From NCBI RefSeq assembly GCF_026210795.1, contig NC_089456.1:3350501-3414500 (forward strand): DNA of 64,000 bases. Reading direction: 5' to 3'. The translations under genes were made by a program, and so were the position numbers. Positions 21,827 through 32,199 of the stretch are shown here, one piece after another (position 1 is the stretch's first letter; each line of letters starts with the position of its first letter). This stretch comes from Rhizophagus irregularis (Eukaryota > Glomeromycota > Glomeromycetes > Glomerales > Glomeraceae). Below the pieces are notes generated by a model. The model had not been told where the DNA came from. It searched no databases and saw only the letters and a program-made list of their open reading frames with translations.

Positions 21827-22112
21827 AGGACCCCGGATATCTAATATAAAGGTCATAATGGACTTTTGGCCAAAAACACCCCTTTTTGCTGAAACTCAAA
21901 AAATCGTTTTTTGTAAATATCTCAGCATCCAGTAATTCAATTTTAATGAACTTTTTTTTATTTTGTAGCCCTCATTTAGCTCTACAATTTAAAAAAATGT
22001 TCATCAAAATTGGACCACTGGATGCCGAGATATTTACAAAAAACGATTTTTTAAGCCGGCCAATCTGCCGAAAGTGTGACTTATGACCTGTTTTGGATAT
22101 ATCCGGGGTCCT
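21827..22112. mobile_element. AGGACCCC-family hAT-like element, short copy (286 bp)
   Basis: Ends AGGACCCCGGATAT and ATATCCGGGGTCCT, flanked by a perfect 8-bp duplication GGTTGTTA (21819-21826, 22113-22120). The empty site CTGGTTGTTAAGCC is seen in the other LTR near 30875. The interior contains an imperfect palindrome around CGTTTTTTGTAAATATCTC. It equals the two ends of the 1,566-bp element at 40257-41822 without that element's middle. Confidence 0.85.
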
Positions 22113-22322
22113 GGTTGTTAAGCCACATCGATCAACTCCCTACTTGATTTATTGGTTTTCCGTTAATCATTTAATAAACATTACATCATGTAGATCATTC
22201 CTTCTCCTAAAAGTTTATCCTTTCCGGTTAATTTTATCCAATCATGTGACTTTCTATTGTTTGATCTTTTATTCCATATTATTCCTCCATATTATGCGAT
22301 TACTTCAGTATCTATGGCTACA

Positions 22323-22336
22323 GTTTGCCCCCACCT
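22323..22336 (-). other. Polypurine tract of the Ty3 element
   Basis: In element orientation AGGTGGGGGCAAAC directly precedes the TG that starts the 3' LTR. Purine runs here prime plus-strand DNA synthesis in LTR elements. Confidence 0.7.
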
Positions 22337-22351
22337 AAAATTTGAGTCCCA

Positions 22352-23539
22352 TCAAATTCGAACTATTACTTCAAAATTTGTCCTATCAATATATTCTTTC
22401 AGTAATTCACCATTTACTGGTGTTTTCAATATCTTCCCTTCCATAGTTTTAATTCTGTATGATCCTTTAGAAATTATCTCATGTACATAATAAGGTCCTT
22501 TCCATTTTTCTTCTAATTTTCCAGACCATTGTTTCTCTTTTGCTGCGTCATAATATAGTACCTTATCTCCGATTTGTAACTTCTGCTTTATTCTATTCTT
22601 TTTATCATGGTATGATTTTTGTTTTTCCTGAGATTTCCTGACATTTTCTTTAGCTTGATTCCTAATGTTTGGTAATTCTTCGATCAACCCATTAATTCTC
22701 TCTGCCATGGTAATTTCCTTATCTTCTAAATCTAATAATGTCTTCATTTGTCTTCCATATATTAAATATCCTGGTTCTATTTTTGTTGAATCATTTCTTT
22801 TCATTCGATATGCGAATAATACTCCTGGTACTTTCAAATCCCAATCTTCAATATTATTTAATTTAGCTAACGATTCACATAGTGTCTTATTAAATCTTTC
22901 AATTAATCCATTAGTTTTCGGATGATAAGGTGTTGAAAAATTGTGTTTTATCTGAAATTCCTCCATCAATGATTTCACCAATTTGTTATTAAAGTGACTC
23001 CCCCTATCGCTTAATATCCTCTTCGGACATCCATGTCTACATATTATATCTTTGTAAATAAATCTTGCGATTTCTTTAGCATCTGCTATTTTTAATGCCC
23101 TTGCTTCAGGCCATTTTGTGAAATAATCCATTGCTGTGACTATATATCTATTATTCCTTTTCATTACTGATAGTGGTCCTACTACATCAATTCCGATTTG
23201 ATAAAATGGTTTTATGACTTTAATTACATTCAGTTCATGTTTTCCCATTGGTTTTCCTCTTCTCTGACAACTATTACATGATTTGACATAAGCTTCTACA
23301 TCTTTTCTCATTCCTTTCCAATAATATCTGTCTTTGATTCTATTGTATGTTGCATCAATTCCAAAATGTCCTGCCAATTCATGATCATGAGCTATGTACA
23401 TTAATCCTTCAAATTCATGTCTTCTTATTATTTTCAGTCTTTTTCCATCCTTTATTTTATAAATTGATCCTCCTATAATTTCATATCTTTGTTCCTCATT
23501 GATATTTTTCACTATTCTATTGTACTCTTCTTCTTCCAT
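22352..23539 (-). CDS. Ty3/gypsy integrase
   Basis: ATG at 23539, 395 aa, uninterrupted. The zinc-binding HHCC domain is at residues about 50-95 (HDHELAGHF ... CNSCQRRG). The DDE core follows: D in YQIGIDVVGPL, D in ILSDRGSHFNN, E in NGLIERFNKTL. The C-terminal GPY/F module reads EKWKGPYYVHEIISKGSY and ends in PVNGELLKEYIDR, which is also found in the second LTR element. It inserts the DNA copy into the genome. The frame differs from the upstream RT/kinase frame, with 185 bp and a minisatellite between, so it is either a separate ORF or was split by an indel. Confidence 0.92.
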   Translation of the reverse strand: MEEEEYNRIVKNINEEQRYEIIGGSIYKIKDGKRLKIIRRHEFEGLMYIAHDHELAGHFGIDATYNRIKDRYYWKGMRKDVEAYVKSCNSCQRRGKPMGKHELNVIKVIKPFYQIGIDVVGPLSVMKRNNRYIVTAMDYFTKWPEARALKIADAKEIARFIYKDIICRHGCPKRILSDRGSHFNNKLVKSLMEEFQIKHNFSTPYHPKTNGLIERFNKTLCESLAKLNNIEDWDLKVPGVLFAYRMKRNDSTKIEPGYLIYGRQMKTLLDLEDKEITMAERINGLIEELPNIRNQAKENVRKSQEKQKSYHDKKNRIKQKLQIGDKVLYYDAAKEKQWSGKLEEKWKGPYYVHEIISKGSYRIKTMEGKILKTPVNGELLKEYIDRTNFEVIVRI

Positions 23540-23565
23540 GTTTATGTTGTAATATACAAGACTAA

Positions 23566-23680
23566 AGTGTTGTAAGAATTTAAGTGTTGTAAGGGTTTAA
23601 GTGTTGTAAGGGTTCAAGTGTTGTAAGGGTTTAAGTTTTATAAGGGTTTAAGTGTTATAAAAATTAGGTGTCGTAAAATG
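23566..23680. repeat. 17-bp minisatellite between kinase and integrase
   Basis: About six units of AAGTGTTGTAAGGGTTT with small changes (for example AAGTGTTGTAAGAATTT first, AAGTTTTATAAGGGTTT later). It lies in the 185-bp gap between the two pol reading frames. The related LTR element has a trace of it near 32690-32735 (GGTGTTGTAAAGATTAAAG). Confidence 0.8.
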
Positions 23681-23723
23681 GTACTTATTATTATCCTGAA
23701 ATTTTATTCATATCTCTAAATTT

Positions 23724-25955
23724 TTAATAACGTTTTGACCTGTTTAATACTTCCTCCCAACTTTCGTTATCATTTTTGATCTCTATATTCTTATATTTTT
23801 CTTTATTCTCATAGATTCCTTGATGTTCTTCAAACATTTTAACCATATCCATATACTCTTCTTTATTCAATGTATCATAAGATGCTTTATATCCCTCATT
23901 ATTCTTCTTAATTTCTCTTCCAATATAATTTTCCCAACATTTCTTGTTCTCCAAGAAAATTACTATTGCATTATCTATAATATCCTTATATTTAAATATT
24001 TCTTTTTCCATCTTATAATTTCCAACTGGACTAATATACCCTCTGTCAAAACTCCTAGTTTTCTGATAAAAATATTCGCAATATGGTGATTTATCCAATA
24101 TTATTATATCCTCATCGTCAAATTCGATCATTCTTCTATTAATTTCTTCAACAACTTGTTTCCTAAATAACCATTCATATTCTTTTGACGGTTCTTTAAA
24201 CCTTTCATCGTCTTTTCTTCTTCTTTTAAACGTATTAAATTTCACTTTTAATTTATTTTCATCTCTTAATTGTTTAATTATATTTGCCACTACTGTAGTT
24301 TTTCCTGTGCCGTCTACTCCTTCAATAATAATAACTCGTGGCTTATTTTCTCTTCCCAACTTCTTTAATAATTCTTTTTCTGTCTTTTCCTCCAAATTCA
24401 AAAGTATTGCTTCTTTATCGGTAAAATATTTTTCATCATCCCATCTCCCTTTAAATCTTTTGGCATTATACCATTTATTCCTAAATTTGATATATCTCAA
24501 TTTCCCCTTATTACTTTCTATTTTTGTTATTTCTTGATTCTCGTTCCTTTCTGTTTCTTTTTCTTTAAATCTCAGTCTTGATAATCCATCTGCATTTTTA
24601 ATTTTCTTTCCACTTCTATGTACTATTTTAAAATCAAATTGTTGTAATTTCATTACCCATCTTGCTCTCCTTCCCGTTTGTTCCTTTCCATCTGTTAATC
24701 TTTTTAATGTTGCGTGATCTGTTATCACTATAAATTTCCTTCCTACTAAATATTTCTGAAAATGTTGTATTCCCCAAAATACCGCTAAGCATTCCAATTC
24801 TGTTGGTGGATAATTCTTTTCTGCTCCAACTGTACTCCTACTTGCGTAAGCTATTACAACCTCTTTATTTTCTTCATTCATTTGAGCTAACACTGCTCCT
24901 AATCCTATCTTAGATCCATCAGTTATCAATATAAATTCTCTACTGAAATCCGGATATACTAAAATTGGATTTTCTGTCAATTTTGTCCTTAATACGTCAA
25001 ATGCTTCTTGTTGTTCTTCTTTCCATTCAAACTTTTCATTCTTTCTTGTTAAGTTAAGCAAAGGTTTTGCTATCTTCGAAAAACCTTTTATAAATCTCCT
25101 ATAATATGAACATAATCTTAAAAATGATCTTACTTCTGTAACAGTTTTCGGCCTCCTCATATTTTCTATTTTCTCAACTTTCTCTTTATCCGGTCGCAAT
25201 CCATCTCTTCCTACTATATGCCCTAAGAAATTTATATTTCTCAATCCAAACTGACATTTCTTCAATTTCACAATCATATTATTCTCTCTCAATTTACTCA
25301 ATACTTTATCTACATGTTCTATATGTTCCTCAAAATCTTCTGAATAAATCATTATATCATCTAAATACACTGTAACAAATTCTCCTATATATTCTTTTAA
25401 TATTTTATCCATCAATCTCTGAAATGTTCCTGGTGCATTCTTCAATCCAAATGGCATAACATTGTATTTATATAATCCTTGTGAACAAATGAATGCTGTT
25501 TTCTCTTTATCTTCTTCTGCCATTTCTACTTGATGATATCCTGCTGCTAAGTCCAAACTTGTGAACCAACTTCCCTTTCTAAATTTTTCTAACAATTCAT
25601 CTATTCAGGGTAAAGGATATTCATCTGACTTTGTCACATTATTTAGCTTTCTATAATCTATACAAAATCTATAATTTCCAGTTTTCTTTCCTGTTAACGT
25701 TACTGGAGATGCCCAATTACTCCATGATTCTCTTATCTTCCCCATCTTTAACAATTGTTCAATTTCTTTCTTTATAAACTTTTCTTTTTCATCAGTTTCC
25801 TTATATCTCTTTTGTGCTATTGGTCCTTGATTTTCTTCGATTATTATTTCATATTTAACTGTATTTATCCTCCCTAGTTTCTCTTCGTCATATTCAAATA
25901 TATCCTCATATTTCCTTATCAATTCCTTAAATACTGTTCTCTCTTCATTGCTCAT
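23724..25955 (-). CDS. Ty3 reverse transcriptase-RNase H fused to thymidylate-kinase-like domain
   Basis: The frame starts at 25955 with the RT N-terminus (KYEDIFEYDEEKLGR, IAQKRYKETDEKEK, WASPVTLTGKKTGNYRFCI). A TGA at 25605-25607 interrupts YPLP/IDELL, consistent with a CGA-to-TGA change. The frame then continues unbroken for 623 codons. RT motifs: SLDLAAGYHQV, MPFGLKNAPGTFQRLMD, YLDD (residues 77-80 of the lower part), FLGHIV. RNase H: ITDGSKIGLGAVLA, ELECLAV, ITDHATLKRL, ADGLSR. A basic linker (about 345-418) leads to a P-loop kinase domain (420-623) with GVDGTGKTT and DKSPYCEYFYQ. It ends with its own stop before the integrase. Confidence 0.9.
23727..24338 (-). other. P-loop nucleotide (thymidylate-type) kinase domain within pol
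   Basis: Residues 421-623 of the lower pol frame. VIIIEGVDGTGKTTVV is a thymidylate-kinase P-loop (G-x-D-G-x-G-K-T-T, with the E/D-G lead typical of the family). IIILDKSPYCEYFYQK matches the D-[RK]-x...Y-Q motif that binds the nucleoside in dTMP and related deoxynucleoside kinases. The following helix-rich part ends in EEVLNRSKRY. The domain is about 200 aa, the normal size of such a kinase, and is open throughout. Role inferred: raising dTTP or other dNTP supply for reverse transcription. Other kinases of the dNK/TMPK superfamily remain possible. Confidence 0.8.
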
Positions 25956-26275
25956 TTCTCCCAGATGTGTTTTCTTTTCAAATTTTTCTTCTTTGCTCTC
26001 ATTTAACGTCTTTACCGTCTCTCCTTCATTCAGAAAGCCAAGACTATTTATTTTTCCCCATCTCTCTTTTCTCTATCAGTTTTTACAATCGATAACAGCT
26101 CTTCTTTTTCCATCTCTTCATATTCATCTTCACCCTCTGACTCTTCACTAGAATTGCCATCTATATCATCCATATTCTTTGGATCTTCATTAAATTCACC
26201 CCTATTTTCTGACTCCTCAAATTCAACATTTTTCTTTCCTTTAAAATCAATTGGTATTTCATATATTCCATTATC

Positions 26276-26640
26276 CTATTCTATTGTTAACAGACCTTCT
26301 TTCATATTTATTATCCCATATCTTAATAAATCAGTTCCTAATATTAAATCTTTTCTTCTCGAGTTGATTACTTCGAACTCCAAAGGTATTTCTAAATTTT
26401 CATCAATTTCTATTCTAATTTCCACTCTTCCTAATAAAGCTATGCTATTTCCATCTGCTATTGTCAATACAACATCACTTTTCTTCATTATTGGTATATT
26501 TAATTCTTTCCTCAATTCATTTGTTATTACTGAGGGTCCTGCTCCTGTATCAACTAGTGCTCTGATCATTTTTCCTTCAATTATTATATTACATCTTGTT
26601 GCTTGTGATTTTTCTTCTTTTTGATTAATATTCTTTAATT
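26276..26640 (-). CDS. Retropepsin-like aspartic protease
   Basis: The core is GKMIRALVDTGAGPSVITNE, the DTGA active-site turn, followed by IPIMKKSDVVLTIADGN, EFEVINSRRKDLILGTDLL and an ending in LLTIE with a TAG. The upstream part (NINQKEEKSQATRCNIIIE) is open to about 26640. The enzyme cleaves the polyprotein and works as a homodimer. Downstream, between 26275 and 25955, the sequence is acidic linker with stops. It lies in the usual position between nucleocapsid and RT. Confidence 0.82.
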
Positions 26641-26799
26641 CCCCCGAGTGTAGTCAATATCTCAAACCATTTAATAATTTCTTCCTTACTTCTGGTCTTT
26701 CGTTCATCATTTGTCCCCAATTAATTGGTACGCTTGAATTTACAAATTGTTCAAATGGATCAAAATCTCCAACATTTGGTATATTTCGATTTAACTTCA

Positions 26800-28150
26800 C
26801 TTTCTCGTTTGTACATTCTCTAGAAAAATGTCCTTATTGTCCACAATTGCTACACCTATTATTATTCCTTCTAGCTTCATATCCTTTCTGTAATTGTTCT
26901 TTCGTAAAACCTCTCTTATTATTCTCCTGTGCTTTTTGTTGTTGTCCTTGCCATTGTGCATTTCTTCTTCTATCTCTTTCATCATTCATAACTTTGTCTT
27001 TATTTCTTTCATTCTTTCTAGGTGGTACTGGGAACATATCGTATCTTTCCTCATTTTCATAGTTATTCACTTCGTATCCATCGAATCCATTATTATTATA
27101 GTTATCATATCCATCACCTTCATTATATCCATCATATTCATCATTATATTCCATATTATACACATTATGTCCTCCGTCATAATATTCTCCATCAAGGTAA
27201 TTAACTTGATTATTTTGGCTATATGACCCTTTATTATTTCCTCCATATGATCTTCTTTGACCTTCCCTACAAACTCTAGAGGTATGTCCTTTTCTTCCAC
27301 ATGTATAACAAGTCATTTTATCCCAGTTCATATTATTTCTTTGGACATTATTATTTCCGATCGGTCTCCTATCATTCCCATTCCTTTGCATTACATATGT
27401 TTCATTTCTTTGCATTACATGTGCTTCCAACCTTTTCATTCCATTAATTAACTCATCCCATTCATCACTTTTAACTTCTTTATTTTGTAATTTGGATTCA
27501 TTCCTTTATATTTATTCGTCTCTTCTTTCAAAATTTCTTCCATGTTTTTCTCTTGTCCTACTCGTTTCATATCTAATCCCGTTGTTTTCATTAACAACTC
27601 ATCTTTCGCTTCCTCTTCTCTTTTTGCTTCGTTAACTGCATCATTCAGATTCGTCGGATTACTTCTCCTAACATGATAACCTAGCATGGCATCTAACCCT
27701 TAAATAAAATAATTCACTTGATATAAATCATCTAACGCATGACCTCTAGTTGCAATTCTTAATATTGACCTAAATCTTCTAGTATATTCTTCATCACTTT
27801 CATTTGTTCCCTGTTTAATTCTTGTTAATTCTAACATTTTTCTTCTTTGAACATTATTCCTAGTAAATCTGTCGATTAATCCTCTTCTTAAATTTCTGTC
27901 CTCATTATGATCACACCAATTCACTAAATTAGCTGCTACCTTTTCTTTTTCTTCATTATATCATTGTAATGCGATTCCTCTCAAACAAGTTATGGCTATA
28001 TTTGCCTTATTTTGTCTACATGCACCTCCTCCAACATTTCCTTCTGGTCGTCCACTTACTGTAAATGCTATCTCAAATTGTCTAATCCAATCATTAATAT
28101 CTTCATCCTCTTTTCCACTAAAAGTTGGCATACCTACTATTCCCCCATTC
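26800..28150 (-). pseudogene. gag capsid and nucleocapsid, interrupted
   Basis: From about 28150: GIVGMPTFSGKEDEDINDW and RQFEIAFTVSGRPEGNVGG, then IAITCLRGIALQ, a TGA, YNEEKEKVAANLVNWC, ending in RRFRSILRIATRG, a TAA, and GLDAMLGYHVRRSNPT. This is the Ty3 capsid fold region. The nucleocapsid has two zinc knuckles: CYTCGRKGHTSRVC and CSNCGQ, stop, GHFSREC. Asn/Tyr/Gly-rich sequence lies between them. At least four nonsense changes interrupt it, most explained as CAA to TAA, CAG to TAG or TGG to TGA. Confidence 0.78.
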
Positions 28151-30092
28151 CTGCGGTTTGAATCCTATCCGCCAAAGTCTGTCCTGCTCCTAATGCATTA
28201 TCTAATGCATTTGGTGCTAATCCCATAGCATTTTCCATTATTCTCTTTATTTGTGCTTCATTTGCCATATTTACTATATTCTCTTGAAATAATTCTTGTA
28301 AATTGTAATCAGATATTTCACTTTCCGTGTCAGAATCTTTAAAATTTAATGAACTATTCGAATCTGAATTTTGATTCAGACCAAAACCTCCTGTATTTAT
28401 AACATTTTCGATTTCATTTTCAGATTCTTCTTCTTCAAAATCTTCATCACTTCCATCCCATATTTCATATTCTTCTGGACTTAATATTTCTCCAATCTTT
28501 TCTGAATCATCTGTATTATCTTCTTCTGATTCTTCATTATCACCCTTTTCACCACTTTCTTCACTATCTATCACTCCTGCTTGTTCTTTCAACAACTTAT
28601 CTAACTTTTTCTTCAGTTCTTTTTCTGACTCATTTTTATTTTCTTGAAAGATTTCAATAAATTCTTTATCTAAAATTTCTCCATCTGTATATCCCATACT
28701 AGTTAATCTTAACAATTCCTCTTCAATTATCATTATTCCAATATCCTCAAAAATCTTCTGTAATCTTTTTACCCGATCATCAATTTCATCAATATCTTAT
28801 TCTTCACAATCTCTGCATACAGTTCCTCCTAATCTAAACATATCATTCATCCATCTTATTTCGCATCTTTCACACCAAGTTGTATTCTCATTTAACCACT
28901 TATGAATCTCTTTTCTCAATTCTTTATCTTCCAAATTTATCATTTCCATATATTCTTCTACAAATTCTTTAGTTATTATTATTCGATTATTTACTCCAAA
29001 ACTTTTTATCCTTTAAATTTCTGATACATCTATTTCGTATCCCAATTTTTCTAAATCATCTTTTAATTCTGCTAACTCATCTTGTTCATCTTTCTGCATT
29101 TCTTTAATACATTCCCCACATTCATTATCTGTTCTGTCCATTTCGAATCTCCTATTACCACATCTTTTACATATTACTGTTTCTTTTTCTAACCATTCTC
29201 TTATCTCCAATTCTTTTTCCCTTTCATCCATTTCCTTTACCTCTTGGACTTTATCTATAAATATTTTTGTTACCAATATATCCATTTCTATCATCAACTT
29301 TATTCCTATCTTCCAAATGTATCTCAATTGATCTTCATCTATAGAACTTGTCCTTCTCTTTAAGTCACTAAATTTCCATGATTTGTCTCCTATTATTATC
29401 TCTAATTCTTCCTCAGAACTATTTTCTAATTCGTAACTCGCTGGACTACCTTCACTTTCTGAATCCTCTGGTTCTTTTGTAAAGCCCCTAGTATCTATAA
29501 ATATTCTTATTATCTTTTGTATCATATTTTTATGATGTTCTTGAACATTATCTATTTCTATATTTTCATATATTATTCCTTGCATTAATTCCTTCACTTT
29601 TTCTTCACTTACCGCTATCTTTTCTTCTTCATATAATAATTCTTTGAACTTCTCTATTGCTCCTACTTCTGCTTTTACGGCCCTAATTTCTCCTAATGCG
29701 ACTCTATACCATTGCCAAAATTTCTCAAATCTTCTCTCGACATCCCAACCTTCCAAGATATATTTGTGTTCCACTAACTCAGGATTCCCAATTAATCTGT
29801 CAAATACTTCATTCTCTAAATTTCCTTCAATATAATCCCTTACAATTACTAATATAATTGTCTGTAATCCTTTTTCTTTCATTTTTGGTTGTATTCTATA
29901 TCTTATCGATTCTGTTATTCTATCCATTATGTCTCTACATTTTCCTTTGTGTATTGTATCTTCTCTTTCCGAATTATTCATACTTAATAAATCTATTACT
30001 CCCTTGATCGTTACATTATTATATATTATTATTGTATCTTCGAACTTAAATAATGCATCCCAAAATTTCTTGAACACCATTGGTTCATCCAA
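28137..30092 (-). pseudogene. gag N-terminal acidic region, interrupted
   Basis: ATG at 30092 (MDEPMVFKKFWDALFKFED) opens 359 codons to a TAA at 29013. A C-x2-C ... C-x2-C pair lies near the end (CKRCGN ... NECGEC). The frame resumes as RIKSFGVNNRIIITKEFVE with a second such pair (WCERC ... TVCRDC), then a stop, then a 198-codon acidic stretch ending in ALDNALGAGQTLADRI. A one-base shift near 28145 separates it from the capsid part. The ATG lies right at the truncated LTR edge, so the original start may have been elsewhere. No known fold was recognised beyond the two cysteine pairs. Confidence 0.55.
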
Positions 30093-31085
30093 TTAAAATT
30101 AATTAAGCGAACATTACAATAAAGTTTAGGGCGAACATATTACCTTTAAAATAACATTACGCTTTACTAACGATTAATTAAACAAAATTACTTTTTCATC
30201 ATAAAAAAATAGTAACAAAAACAATCGAAACAATTAATTTTCATATAAAGGGTATTTTATTTATTCTTCATAAAATTCACAATTAACTAATTTACTTAAA
30301 GTTTTACATCGTATCTGATGACTGTGGAATTCACCTCCCATTCCGCTCCTATTTAAACCAACTTTCTTATTCTTTCTTTTCTTACTTCTTATTTCTTTCT
30401 AATATTTTATGTTATGTGTTCCCTTTTATGCACTATCTTATATGCTATTTATATATTATCTTTTCTAATATGTTATACTATTTTAATATGCTATCTTTTC
30501 TTCAAAATAATCTTTCAAATATTATGTCGTAAAGATATAATCCATCTTTTGTGGCTGTGCTATCTTTTCTTTAAAATAAAATAATCTTTCAAATATTATA
30601 TCGTAAAGATCCATCTTTTGTGGCTGTGCTATCTTTTCTTTAAAATAAAATAATCTTTCAAATATTATATCGTAAAGATCCATCTTTTGTGGCTGTGCTA
30701 TCTTTTCTACTGCATCTCGTCAGCTATTCTTCTACTGCGGCTGCAGTTCATCAATATTTTACATATTTTTATTTTTTTGTTCCTTTAATTCGCTATCCTT
30801 CCTTTTTATATGATTTATCATTTGTGGCTTATAATTACTCCTCCTAATTGTTCTTATTGTTGAACTTGATAAACTGGTTGTTAAGCCACATCGATCAACT
30901 CCCTACTTGATCTATTGGTTTTCCGTTAATCATTTAATAAACATTACATCATGTAGATCATTTCTTCTCCTAAAAGTTTATCCTTTCCGGTTAATTTTAT
31001 CCAATCATGTGACTTTCTATTGTTTGATCTTTTATTCCATATTATTCCTCCATATTATGCGATTACTTCAGTATCTATGGCTACA
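30089..31085 (-). repeat. 5' LTR of the Ty3 element, truncated
   Basis: It matches the 3' LTR from TGTAGCCATAGATACTG (element orientation, 31085 downward) to 30089. The last 250 bp or so of the LTR, the primer-binding site and the leader are missing, and gag starts at the junction. A 66-bp unit containing TCTTTCAAATATTATATCG is present three times (30520-30710) against once in the other LTR. The other LTR's two nested insertions are absent here, so their empty sites can be read. Confidence 0.75.
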
Positions 31086-31089
31086 ACGT

Positions 31090-31593
31090 GTATAGAGGAA
31101 GTGTAAAAGGTCTTTCAGCAATGCCCTAAGGCGAAAATGTGTCTTTAGTATATGGGAAATATATATCAAAAAATTTGGTTTGGTGAGAAAAAGTTTATTG
31201 TTTGTATGATTATAAATACCAAACTGAAAGCAAGTTTTTAAGATTTGGATGTCTATATATTAAATTTATTAATGAATTTTATATTGTGCTAATTGAAGTA
31301 CTGATAAAAACTGTACATATTGTTCAATGATTTAACCATAATAATGCATATTTTGTAAACAGATATATCAGCTGGTAAGAATAATTTTATAAATTAATAA
31401 CTAGTTAAAAATATGTAAAATATTGCATAATAATTTTAAAAATTATACTCATTTTTACAAAATTTTATACATACATTTTTATGTAAAATTATGTAATTTC
31501 TATTTATTCTTCAAAATAAAATTATGAATTATTATATTCTTTATATAGGTTTATAAATATGCAATTTTACATAAAAAAATAAGTAACTTTTAT
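31090..31593. other. Host AT-rich sequence between the Ty3 element and the LINE
   Basis: No gene is recognised. This is the non-transposon DNA that separates the right end of the Ty3 element from the LINE target site. Confidence 0.35.
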
Positions 31594-31613
31594 ATTAAAA
31601 AATGTTATTATTT
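31594..31613. repeat. LINE target-site duplication (left copy)
   Basis: The 20 bases attaaaaaatgttattattt match 48156-48175 with one difference. The left copy adjoins a poly-T run, the complement of a LINE poly-A tail. Confidence 0.65.
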
Positions 31614-31634
31614 TTTTTTTCTATGTAAAGGCGC

Positions 31635-32135
31635 TGTGACACGCCACCCATAGGATATTAAAATAAAATAAAATACCATATGTTGCCACCGACGTGTTGA
31701 GTTCGAATATTATCTATGTTTGGTTTAAAATAAGAATTAGTTACAAAAATTACAAAAAACATTATTTTCTTACCAAATATTATTTTAAAATCTCGAACTT
31801 AATAATATAATATTAATTAATTCTCAAGTGTACAATGAGCATATTCATATTGAATAACTTTTTAATAATTAATATTTTAATATTATTTTATTTGAGCCAA
31901 AAATTGACTGCCGAATTTCCTATCGAAATCCACTTGTATTTATACATTTTTAGAAAAAATATTTCTAATATTTCTAATAAAATTTGAAGATCTATTATCA
32001 TATGACTATCTCGTTACACTAAACTAAACTATAAATATAATTTTATTGGCTAATTATTTATCTATCGGTTAATTATTTATCCTTCGGCTAATTATTTATC
32101 CTTATTCTATTTTGTTGTATTTTTCAGTTATTACA
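31635..32135 (-). repeat. 3' LTR of the second LTR element
   Basis: Plus-strand reading TGTGACACGCCACCC ... TCAGTTATTACA. It matches 38276-38766 with few substitutions plus two small tandem-unit differences: an extra GGCTAATTATTTATC unit here and one extra TTTCTAATA unit there. Confidence 0.88.
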
Positions 32136-32149
32136 TTTATCCTCCTCTT
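32136..32149 (-). other. Polypurine tract of the second LTR element
   Basis: AAGAGGAGGATAAA in element orientation directly precedes the TG that starts the 3' LTR. It fixes the element's orientation as minus strand. Confidence 0.78.
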
Positions 32150-32199
32150 GAAAAATTTATGTCCCATAAATTAAGAATTGAATTCGGGTCTCAAACATA

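Larger units (their letters stand above)
20641..22322 (-). repeat. 3' LTR of the Ty3 element, with two nested insertions
   Basis: It runs from TGTCACCCCCGTCTG (20641) to ...ATGGCTACA (22322) in plus-strand reading. From 20888 onward it matches the 5' LTR at 30089-31085, except for a 279-bp palindromic element (21128-21406), a 286-bp hAT-like element (21827-22112), and a unit present once here but three times in the other LTR. Just beyond 22322 lies the polypurine tract, AGGTGGGGGCAAAC in element orientation, as required for plus-strand priming. Confidence 0.82.
20641..31085 (-). mobile_element. Ty3/gypsy LTR retrotransposon with kinase domain
   Basis: Transcribed right to left: 5' LTR (30089-31085, truncated), gag (30092-26800), protease (26640-26276), RT-RNase H plus a nucleotide-kinase-like domain (25955-23724), a 17-bp minisatellite, integrase (23539-22352), polypurine tract, and 3' LTR (22322-20641). 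The order PR-RT-RH-IN is Ty3/gypsy. It is flanked by ACGT on both sides. Several stops and shifts interrupt the frames, so this copy is inactive, but the pol region is otherwise well preserved. Two later elements have inserted in the 3' LTR. Confidence 0.88.

Noticed and set aside
26834-27300. Several plus- and minus-strand frames over the nucleocapsid region
   Set aside because: They are other-frame readings of the gag Asn/Tyr/Gly-rich sequence; only the frame with the CCHC knuckles is real.
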